Assembly (NCBI GenBank): GCA_031259605.1
Contig: JAIRLE010000198.1
Span: 1-26,297 of the forward strand
Length of the DNA: 26,297 bases
Direction: 5' to 3'
Source: Zoogloeaceae bacterium
GTDB lineage: Bacteria; Pseudomonadota; Gammaproteobacteria; Burkholderiales; Rhodocyclaceae
The stretch's first letter is position 1, and the number at the start of each line of letters is the position of its first letter. Position numbers and translations under genes: made by a program. The notes beneath the pieces are model-generated. The model was not told the origin of the DNA. It saw nothing but the letters and a program-made list of their open reading frames with translations, and did not search any database. Shown here in pieces: positions 20,699 through 26,297 of this stretch.

Positions 20699-23140
20699 TT
20701 ACCAGACTTTCCACTTCCACCATGGCTTGTCTTCGGCTTCCCTGGCCTGGGCGCGGTAGTCTTCCAGGCGTTTGAGGATGGCGGCTTCCAGGGTTTCGTC
20801 GCAGTCGTCGCCGCGCTCGCGGTTGAGTTCCAGGGCGCGTTCGTAGTGCGGGATCGCTTGCGCATACTGTTTGCAGCCGTGCATCAAATCGCCGCTGGCG
20901 GCATGTACCATGACATCCTCGCTTGCTTCCGCCTGCGTCCTGATGCGCCGCCACAGCGCCATGCACTTGCTTGCGTGGGCGCGGAACATGTAGCAGGCCA
21001 CTTCCAGGCGCGCGCGCAAAAATTCGTTGGGCAGATCCTTTCCTTCCTTCTCCTTGCCCGCGCCGTTTTCCCGCTGCCAGCTCAACAGCCGTTTCAGCCA
21101 GATGTCGATTTCCTTGTCGCGCCCCGCGCGATACAGCGCCTTGGCAACCCGGCTCGCGTATTTGTTGGGATCGTGGCGGCTGTAGCCGTGCTGTGCCGCG
21201 TAATGCCAGAGCCGTTCCGCCGCTTCGACGATATTGGCATTGTCATTCAGGCTCCAGTAGCAATCCAGGATGCCCTGGTAATGCTCGGCAAAGGGGCTGG
21301 CGGCAATGCCCAGCTCATGCAGCGCGATGGCGTCCGCATAGCGCGCGTCCGCGCGGTACAGGGCGGCAAGGCTGTTGCACAGCAGGGAATAGAGATGCGC
21401 GTTGCCGTCATGCGGATGTCCCTTGCCCGTTTTGAAATACGCTTCCATGCGCGCCTTGCCCTGCTCGTATAGCGCGCGCTGCATGTCGAGCGACAGACGC
21501 TCCAGTCTTGCCTGTTCTTTTGCGTCAAGTATCGCCCGCTCCATGGCGAAATCTTTTTCCAGCATTTCCGGCAAGGCCTGGGCGAGGCCGTAAAAAGCCA
21601 TTCCGTTATGTATCGGCGGCAACGGGCGTTGAAACGCCTCGGCCAACCCCAGTACCTCAAGACGCAGACGCATGAGGAAAATCAGCGTCCAGGCGTCCTG
21701 TATCGCGCCTTCCCGAATGGCGACTTCCAACTGCATCAGGGCGGTGGAAGCGTCGGCGCGCTCCATTTCCTTGTCCTGCATGGCGACCAGCCGCCGCACC
21801 CACGGATGGCGCGGGAAGCGGCGTTCCGCCAGATTGCGGGCTGCCGTGAACACCCGATCCTTCAGGTCTGCCAGCGGCGACATGGCCTCCAGTGACGACA
21901 GGGGATCCATGCGCGTTTTCATTGCCAGCGCGTCCCAGTCCGTCATCTCCAGCGCGCCGAAAATCGCCTGGTGCGCGGCGGAAATTTCGCCCAGATTTTC
22001 CTTCGGCGCGACCGACAAGAGTTTTTCCAGGTTGCCGAACGCCTGTGCCGCGCGCATCACGCACAGCGGCCACCACACGGAAACATCCGTCGCGTCGGCC
22101 AAGCGCTCATGCACCAGACGCAGCACCCATTCCCGCATCCCCTCGGTTGTCGCGCCCAGGAAATAGATATGGAAAAACGCCCGCTGTCCGGCTTCTTCCC
22201 GGTATCTGGCTTCCATCAGCCAGGGCAGTTCGTATTCGATGAAATCGTCCGCGTAGCCGCCGCCCGCCGCCAAGCTGTAACGCGCCGCCGCGCAACCGGC
22301 CAGCGCCCCTTCCAGGTCGCACAGGGCATAACGCGCGCGCGCATGCAGCCGCGCCAGACGCACGCCCGCCTGCCGCTGCCGCGGCAACGGCCAGGATTTG
22401 CTCAGGGCGGCGACCGCCGCCTGAATGGTTCCCAGTTGTTCCGGCGCGAATTCGATCAGCGCGTCGCCCGCCTGCAGCCAGTGCTCCACCTCGATGCCGT
22501 CCATCGCGGTACGCAAGGCGGCGATGGCCCGTGTGCCCGCCTCCCTCGCTTCGTCCATTTCATGATTGTCCGCGTGGATTCTGGCGTTGCGGATGAAAAA
22601 TCGCGCCACGTCCCAGGCGGAGCGCGATTCCTGTCCCGACAGAAGCGCTTCCAGTTCGCGGCACAGATTGCTGGCCTCCAGCGCGATGTCCGGCGAGCAG
22701 CGCATGAGCCTGGACAACACCGGATTGTGCAGATGCCGCGCCACGCGCAGACCCGGCGCCATCGACAGGGCGCGCGCCTCGGCAATGCCCGCGCGCATCG
22801 CCTCCTCATCCGCGAAATGCTCCGCCACCCGCAAACGGAACAAGGCCAGCGTCATCCGCGCGTCCGCTTGTTCGTCGTCGGGCATGGCCGCCAGCAGCGC
22901 CGCGCCGTCCGTTTCGATTTCATCCATCGCCGCCTTGGCGTCGCCCGCCCACAACCACAGGGTATGCAGCCGCCCGACGGCTTCCAGCGTATCCGCCCGC
23001 AAGGGCCGGGCGCGCAGGCGCGCCCGCAGGTCCATATCACCGAGGTCGCCGCTGGCCATGCGCTCGCCCATCTCGTTTTCGAGACGATTCATGAAGATTT
23101 CCAGTTCGGCGCCGCACAGGGGCGTTACATCCAGCGTCAT
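20699..23140 (-). CDS. Large TPR-like helical protein of unknown function, coupled to mnmA
   Basis: I do not recognise a named family. The 813-residue product has no signal peptide or membrane helix, is rich in Ala, Leu, Glu and Arg, and reads as alpha-helical throughout. TPR-type units are clearest near the C terminus: NSLAALYRADARYADAIALHE (about residue 600) and HGCKQYAQAIPHYERALELN (about 765). The centre has long helices such as AKEQARLERLSLDMQRALYEQ. It ends with the aromatic tail KPWWKWKVW. The start ATG overlaps the mnmA stop (ATGA, 23137-23140), so translation is coupled to a tRNA-modifying enzyme. A scaffold or peptide-binding role is the inference from fold; the codon style matches the neighbours, so recent transfer is not indicated. 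Confidence 0.75.
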   Translation of the reverse strand: MTLDVTPLCGAELEIFMNRLENEMGERMASGDLGDMDLRARLRARPLRADTLEAVGRLHTLWLWAGDAKAAMDEIETDGAALLAAMPDDEQADARMTLALFRLRVAEHFADEEAMRAGIAEARALSMAPGLRVARHLHNPVLSRLMRCSPDIALEASNLCRELEALLSGQESRSAWDVARFFIRNARIHADNHEMDEAREAGTRAIAALRTAMDGIEVEHWLQAGDALIEFAPEQLGTIQAAVAALSKSWPLPRQRQAGVRLARLHARARYALCDLEGALAGCAAARYSLAAGGGYADDFIEYELPWLMEARYREEAGQRAFFHIYFLGATTEGMREWVLRLVHERLADATDVSVWWPLCVMRAAQAFGNLEKLLSVAPKENLGEISAAHQAIFGALEMTDWDALAMKTRMDPLSSLEAMSPLADLKDRVFTAARNLAERRFPRHPWVRRLVAMQDKEMERADASTALMQLEVAIREGAIQDAWTLIFLMRLRLEVLGLAEAFQRPLPPIHNGMAFYGLAQALPEMLEKDFAMERAILDAKEQARLERLSLDMQRALYEQGKARMEAYFKTGKGHPHDGNAHLYSLLCNSLAALYRADARYADAIALHELGIAASPFAEHYQGILDCYWSLNDNANIVEAAERLWHYAAQHGYSRHDPNKYASRVAKALYRAGRDKEIDIWLKRLLSWQRENGAGKEKEGKDLPNEFLRARLEVACYMFRAHASKCMALWRRIRTQAEASEDVMVHAASGDLMHGCKQYAQAIPHYERALELNRERGDDCDETLEAAILKRLEDYRAQAREAEDKPWWKWKVW

Positions 23141-24267
23141 GCCAATTTCCCTTTTTCCGCGATATTTTCAGCGGACTCGATGATGCCTCCGCCCAGGCAG
23201 ATCTGGCCTTCATACAACACCACGGATTGCCCCGGCGTCAACGCCCATTGCGGCTGGGCGAAGTCGAGAACGCAGCTTGCGTCCGCAACGCTTGCCAGCG
23301 CGCAAGGCGCGTCTTCGCCGCGATAGCGCGGTTTGGCGGCATAGACCCAATGCGGGCGCGGCGCTTCTCCGGCAATCCAGGAAAGCTGGCGGGCGACGAG
23401 CCGGTCACGCAACAATGCCGGGTGATCATGGCCTTGCACGACATAGAGCACATTCCTTGCCATGTCCTTGCCCGCGACAAACCAGGCTGCATGCTCGCCG
23501 CCGGGTTTTCCGCTTTCCTTCAGTCCGCCGATGCGCAAGCCCTTGCGCTGGCCAAGGGTGTGGTACATCAGGCCGTCGTGCTCGCCCAGCAGCCGATCGT
23601 CGTCGAGACGGCGAATCTCGCCTTTTTGCGGCGGCAGATAACGGCTCAGGAACGCCTTGAACGGACGCTCGCCAATGAAGCAAATGCCGGTGGAATCCTT
23701 TTTGACGGCGACGTGCAGACCGGCGTCCGCGGCAATCTTGCGCACTTCGCGCTTGTCGAGGCGGGCGAGCGGGAACAGGGTTTTGGCGAGTTGCGCCTGG
23801 TTCAGGCGATACAGAAAATAGCTCTGATCCTTGTTGCCGTCCCCGGCTTTCAGGAGTCGATAACGCCCGGCGCTTTCGCGCACTTCGGCGTAATGTCCGG
23901 TGGCAATGCAGTCCGCGCCCAATGTGAGCGCGTAATCGAGAAAAGCCTTGAACTTGATTTCGGAATTGCACAGCACATCCGGATTCGGCGTGCGTCCCGC
24001 CCGATATTCGCGCAGGAATTCGGCAAACACCCGCTCACGGTATTCGGCGGCGAAATTGACCACTTCCACGTCGATGCCCAGCACGTCGGCAACGCTCATC
24101 GCGTCGAGCAAATCCTGGCGCGCGGCGCAGTAGGCGTCATCGTCGTCGTCTTCCCAGTTCTTCATGAACAGGCCCGTCACCCGGTAGCCCCGTTGTTTCA
24201 GCAGCAGCGCCGCCACCGAGGAATCCACGCCCCCGGAAAGCCCGACGATCACCGTTTTTTCAGACAT
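23137..24267 (-). CDS. mnmA: tRNA 2-thiouridylase MnmA
   Basis: MnmA inserts sulfur at position 2 of wobble uridine 34 in tRNA-Lys, tRNA-Glu and tRNA-Gln, taking persulfide sulfur relayed from IscS. The 376-residue enzyme shows the PP-loop SGGVDSS (11-17), the adenylation region MKNWEDDDDDAYCA, the catalytic cysteines C100 (TPNPDVLCNSEIKF) and C196 (DSTGICFIGER), and DQSYFLYRL (148-156). The start MSEKTV at 24267 has AGAAGGG five bases upstream; a longer in-frame start is inside the preceding gene. It overlaps the upstream exported-protein gene by 8 bases and the TPR gene by 4. A tRNA-Gln(UUG), one of its substrates, is encoded 2.6 kb away. Confidence 0.96.
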   Translation of the reverse strand: MSEKTVIVGLSGGVDSSVAALLLKQRGYRVTGLFMKNWEDDDDDAYCAARQDLLDAMSVADVLGIDVEVVNFAAEYRERVFAEFLREYRAGRTPNPDVLCNSEIKFKAFLDYALTLGADCIATGHYAEVRESAGRYRLLKAGDGNKDQSYFLYRLNQAQLAKTLFPLARLDKREVRKIAADAGLHVAVKKDSTGICFIGERPFKAFLSRYLPPQKGEIRRLDDDRLLGEHDGLMYHTLGQRKGLRIGGLKESGKPGGEHAAWFVAGKDMARNVLYVVQGHDHPALLRDRLVARQLSWIAGEAPRPHWVYAAKPRYRGEDAPCALASVADASCVLDFAQPQWALTPGQSVVLYEGQICLGGGIIESAENIAEKGKLA

Positions 24268-24859
24268 CCGGCCCTTCTCCCTTTTCCCAGTCCGCCAGCG
24301 GCAAAATGATGGCGGCTTCGCCATTATCCACGAACCAGCTATCGACCACATAGCGTCCGTCGCCTTGCGTTTCCTCGATCAGCGCCGAAAAATGCTGCAA
24401 CAGGAAAAACCGCAGACGGCGCGCGGGCGGCAATACCCGGTGCCAGCGCAACAGACCGCGTTCCGCCAGAAGGCGCAAGAAGACGCTGGTATTTTGTGAA
24501 TGGTCGATGCAATCCATGCGCCCGAACACGCCCTCGTCCGCGAAATTTCCGCCCCGATCCGCGCCGACCGGCGTCTGTTCCGCCGCCAGCGCGTACAGAC
24601 GCCCCACCGTTCGCGCCAGACGTTCGCGTTCCTCCCTGGCGTTCCTGGCGGCCGCCAGTTCCCGCGTCGCCGTCTTGAAGCGCTCGGCGGGGAAAACGAC
24701 TGTCTGACGAGTCAGGCAACCGTAATTGAAGCAAAGCTCAAGGCGCGCGTCGCCCGCGGCAGCCGTCTCCGCGCGCGCGGGCAGGAACAGCGGCGGCAGA
24801 CAGAACGTCATCAGGAAAATGCGGGAACAAGACAAGAACGGCCTGGGCGGGAATGGCAT
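24260..24859 (-). CDS. Exported conserved hypothetical protein with a possible transglutaminase-like triad
   Basis: The 199-residue product has a signal-like N terminus (residues 1-30, hydrophobic RIFLMTFCLPPLFLPARA). The mature part contains CFNYGCLTRQ (43-52), GGNFADEGVFGRMDCIDHSQNT (103-124), LLAERGLLRWHRV, QHFSALIEE and YVVDSWFVDNGE. From memory such proteins occur as uncharacterised neighbours in other betaproteobacteria. C117 at the start of a helix, H156 before a strand and D173 in a later strand follow the order of transglutaminase-like cysteine enzymes; that function is inference. It starts 10 bases after the nudJ stop and overlaps mnmA by 8 bases. An alternative start is the ATG 16 codons downstream, which would shorten the signal. 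Confidence 0.65.
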   Translation of the reverse strand: MPFPPRPFLSCSRIFLMTFCLPPLFLPARAETAAAGDARLELCFNYGCLTRQTVVFPAERFKTATRELAAARNAREERERLARTVGRLYALAAEQTPVGADRGGNFADEGVFGRMDCIDHSQNTSVFLRLLAERGLLRWHRVLPPARRLRFFLLQHFSALIEETQGDGRYVVDSWFVDNGEAAIILPLADWEKGEGPDV

Positions 24860-24869
24860 GTTTTCGGAC

Positions 24870-25316
24870 TCATCGCAACAACGTCAAGGGGATGCGCCGC
24901 CCCGCCAGATAGTCCAGCGCGCATTCCTGCACCATGGGACTGCGCAGCTTTTCCGGCGCCGCGCGCAGGGCTTCCGGCGTCAGCCAGCGCGCGGCAATGA
25001 TGCCCTTGTCCAGCGGCCTTCCGGGATCATGGCCGACCACTTCGCCGGCAAAGGCGAAGCGCAGATACGTCACTTCGCCCTGCTTGCCCGGTCGCAGATA
25101 GATACCAACCAGCGATTGGGGACAGAAGTCATAGCCGGTTTCTTCCCGGCATTCGCGGACGACGGCTTCCAGCAGGGTTTCGCCATGCTCCAGGTGTCCG
25201 GCGGGCTGGTTGATGCGAATGCCCGCTTCGGTTTCTTCTTCCACCAGCAAGAACCTGCCGTCGCGCAGGACCAGCGCGGCGACAGTGACATTGGGTTTCC
25301 AGGCGCGTTCGTTCAT
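24870..25316 (-). CDS. nudJ: Nudix hydrolase of the NudJ type
   Basis: Nudix enzymes hydrolyse nucleoside diphosphate derivatives; E. coli NudJ, encoded just upstream of mnmA, acts on nucleoside tri- and diphosphates and on a thiamine pyrimidine pyrophosphate. The 148-residue product has the complete Nudix box from G40 to Y62 (GHLEHGE, then AVVRECREETGY) with the metal-binding glutamates E58 and E59. It begins MNERAWKPNVTVAALV, typical of the family. The first gene of the nudJ-mnmA unit. The start at 25316 matches the family; in-frame codons upstream run into the intergenic repeat and are rejected. The NudJ assignment rests mainly on length and on its neighbour mnmA. Confidence 0.88.
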   Translation of the reverse strand: MNERAWKPNVTVAALVLRDGRFLLVEEETEAGIRINQPAGHLEHGETLLEAVVRECREETGYDFCPQSLVGIYLRPGKQGEVTYLRFAFAGEVVGHDPGRPLDKGIIAARWLTPEALRAAPEKLRSPMVQECALDYLAGRRIPLTLLR

Positions 25317-25366
25317 CGTAAAACCAACTCCGGTTTGCAACCCCGCCCGCAAGAAAGGCGCGAAGG

Positions 25367-25443
25367 TCGAGACTCCGGCCATTCCCGAGGGGAAGGAACC
25401 CCCTTCCCCATGGCGTCGGAGCGGCAGCCCTGAAGGGCTGCCG
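25367..25443. repeat. Dispersed intergenic repeat, copy 2, with a perfect hairpin
   Basis: This 77-base segment matches 9873-9947 at about 80 %. The terminal palindrome (25422-25443, arms CGGCAGCCCT and AGGGCTGCCG) is identical in both copies. A second palindrome, GGGGAAGG...CCTTCCCC, lies inside and is better preserved here than in copy 1. Conservation of pairing despite base differences suggests selection for, or spread of, a structured element. It lies between the nudJ start and pilA. Confidence 0.7.
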
Positions 25444-25672
25444 CCTTGCTTTCCTGCCGGGTCAATCCGAAGGGTTCTGGCGGACACGCGGGGCGCGCAA
25501 GACATCGATACGGGTTTCGGCGACGCAGTACGCTACCACATCGCCGAACGATTGCGCAATGTTGCGCGCGTTTGCGCGGATGTGCCGAAAATCGTCAGTT
25601 CACGGGGCGCGCGCTGGCGTTTTCAAGCCGGGTTTTTCCCTGGGAACGCCCCGCGCTGGCGGGAATCGCGCA
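25444..25672. other. Upstream region of pilA, no supported gene
   Basis: No gene can be supported. A + strand frame through 25470-25625 reads like protein (DIDTGFGDAVRYHIAERLRN and so on) with codon use similar to the genome, but it has no start or ribosome site of its own. It may be a gene remnant or chance. Inverted GCGCAAT...TTGCGC bases near 25555-25577 are present. The region likely carries activator sites for the pilin promoter. Confidence 0.3.
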
Positions 25673-25688
25673 TGGCATGGTTCTTGAT
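25673..25688 (+). promoter_or_regulatory. Candidate sigma-54 promoter of the pilin gene
   Basis: TGGCATGGTTCTTGAT matches the -24/-12 pattern TGGCAy-rNNNN-TTGCw, with exactly ten bases between the GG and the -12 dinucleotide; the latter is GA instead of GC. It lies 46 bases before the ATG. Pilin genes of this type are commonly driven by RpoN with PilSR. A weaker overlapping match starts at TGGCGGG about 17 bases upstream. Confidence 0.5.
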
Positions 25689-25733
25689 TGGGTTTGCCAG
25701 CGGTTTCCGCTGTACTTTTCCAAGGAGATAGAA

Positions 25734-26219
25734 ATGAAAACACTTCAACGCGGCTTCACCCTCATCGAACTGATGATCGTGGTGGCCATCATCGGCATCC
25801 TGGCGGCCATCGCCATTCCGCTGTACCAGGATTACATCGCCAAGACGCAAGCCACGCGGGTATATGGCGAAGCGAACGCCGTGCGCACCGCCATCGAGCT
25901 GTGCATCCTGGAAGGCCGCACCACACTGGGCCCCGGCAGGAATGAATGCGATCCCGGCTATACCGGCTCCAATCTGGTGAGCGGTCCTCGCGCATTTGGC
26001 ACTGCTCTGCCGGCCGGGCTGGGCGTTCCGCAGATGCCCGCTGTTCTTGTGAATTCCGGCGACCTCATCACTTCCACATTCGGCAACAAGGCATCTCTGG
26101 TGTTGGCAGGCTCCCAGATCACTCTGCGGCGCTCCCAGGAGGGCGACTGGACTTGCCATGTGTCCGGTTCCGGCTTCACGGGAAACAACGAGAAATACAT
26201 TCCGGGCTCTTGCCAATAA
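25734..26219 (+). CDS. pilA: Type IV major pilin-like protein (PilA/PilE)
   Basis: The 161-residue prepilin has a seven-residue leader (MKTLQRG) cut by PilD before F1, then FTLIELMIVVAIIGILAAIA with the conserved E5, followed by PLYQDYIAKTQ. The rest forms the globular head; C129 (relative to Met1 roughly, in GDWTCHVSGSG) and the C-terminal C (IPGSCQ) bound a classical D-loop, and CILEGRTTLGPGRNEC suggests a second disulfide. Pilins polymerise into fibres for twitching, adhesion and DNA uptake. The ATG at 25734 has AAGGAG seven bases upstream. The gene is alone, with its own promoter and terminator, as expected for a highly expressed subunit. A minor pilin is the less likely alternative. Confidence 0.92.
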   Translation: MKTLQRGFTLIELMIVVAIIGILAAIAIPLYQDYIAKTQATRVYGEANAVRTAIELCILEGRTTLGPGRNECDPGYTGSNLVSGPRAFGTALPAGLGVPQMPAVLVNSGDLITSTFGNKASLVLAGSQITLRRSQEGDWTCHVSGSGFTGNNEKYIPGSCQ

Positions 26220-26240
26220 CCCTGATGTCGCGGCCGGAAA

Positions 26241-26264
26241 GCGGGCGTATGTAAATATGCCCGC
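26241..26264 (+). other. Hairpin in the pilA 3' untranslated region
   Basis: GCGGGCGTAT and ATATGCCCGC pair over 10 bp (one G-U) around GTAA, 21 bases after the pilA stop and just before the terminator. It could stabilise the pilin mRNA against 3' decay. Confidence 0.45.
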
Positions 26265-26272
26265 CCAGCCCG

Positions 26273-26297
26273 AAGCCCCCGAAAGCGGGGGCTTTTT
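26273..26297 (+). terminator. Rho-independent terminator of pilA
   Basis: AAGCCCCCG and CGGGGGCTT form a perfect 9 bp stem with an AAAG loop, ending in TTTTT at the window edge. Confidence 0.85.

Noticed and set aside
25470..25700. Protein-like + strand frame upstream of pilA
   Set aside because: It has no start codon or ribosome site of its own and no recognisable family. The in-frame extension of pilA upstream is excluded by the type IV prepilin leader.
1..26297. CRISPR arrays, insertion sequences, integrases, prophage genes, rRNA genes
   Set aside because: None seen: no regularly spaced repeats, no transposase or integrase motifs, no rRNA-like stretches.

Overview
The window looks like chromosomal DNA of a GC-rich betaproteobacterium (about 60-65 % G+C by eye). 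The evidence is the gene order rpsF-priB-rpsR-rplI, the tRNA-Gln-prs-rplY run, argS followed by a SPOR protein and a DsbA, and a nudJ-mnmA cluster. The best guess is the Rhodocyclales/Nitrosomonadales side of the class, but the sequence alone does not settle the order. Most of the window is housekeeping DNA. I did not find a convincing new multi-gene defence, mobile or biosynthetic system.

Layout. 1-248: end of an upstream + transcript (terminator) and a degenerate intergenic inverted repeat. 249-3565 (minus): pta-ackA (acetyl-CoA to acetyl-phosphate to acetate with ATP gain), then ruvC-ruvA (Holliday junction processing; ruvB is not adjacent). 3808-4620 (+): a YihY/BrkB membrane protein whose 3' end overlaps, tail to tail, an InaA/WaaP-type kinase-like gene. 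4537-8430 (minus): kinase-like gene, DsbA-like oxidoreductase, SPOR protein and argS. 8532-9713 (minus): an HDOD protein preceded by a small protein resembling the N-terminal module of HD-GYP proteins. 10088-11585 (+): the ribosomal operon rpsF-priB-rpsR-rplI with a structured leader and terminator; priB seems to start at CTG. 11740-14184 (+): parC (topoisomerase IV).

14185-15484 is the only clearly accessory-looking stretch. Its G+C drops to roughly half just after parC. It holds two tiny unrecognised ORFs, a parD antitoxin with a likely palindromic operator, and a parE toxin broken by a frameshift. 15485-18518 holds an exported ankyrin-repeat protein divergent from a TonB-like protein, then an FAD-linked 2-hydroxyacid dehydrogenase. 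18731-20514 (minus) is tRNA-Gln(UUG)-prs-rplY. 20699-25316 (minus) is a tightly packed unit: nudJ, an exported protein with a possible transglutaminase-like C-H-D layout, mnmA, and an 813-residue TPR-like protein of unknown role, with overlaps at the last two junctions. 25734-26219 (+) is a type IV pilin gene with a candidate sigma-54 promoter and a strong terminator.

Points most worth a second look: the parD/parE remnant, the CTG start of priB, the DsbA with a CNHC active site plus a cysteine after the cis-proline, the TPR gene coupled to mnmA, the two copies of a hairpin-bearing intergenic repeat (9873-9947 and 25367-25443), and the in-frame membrane-helix extension beyond the ankyrin gene's TAG stop.
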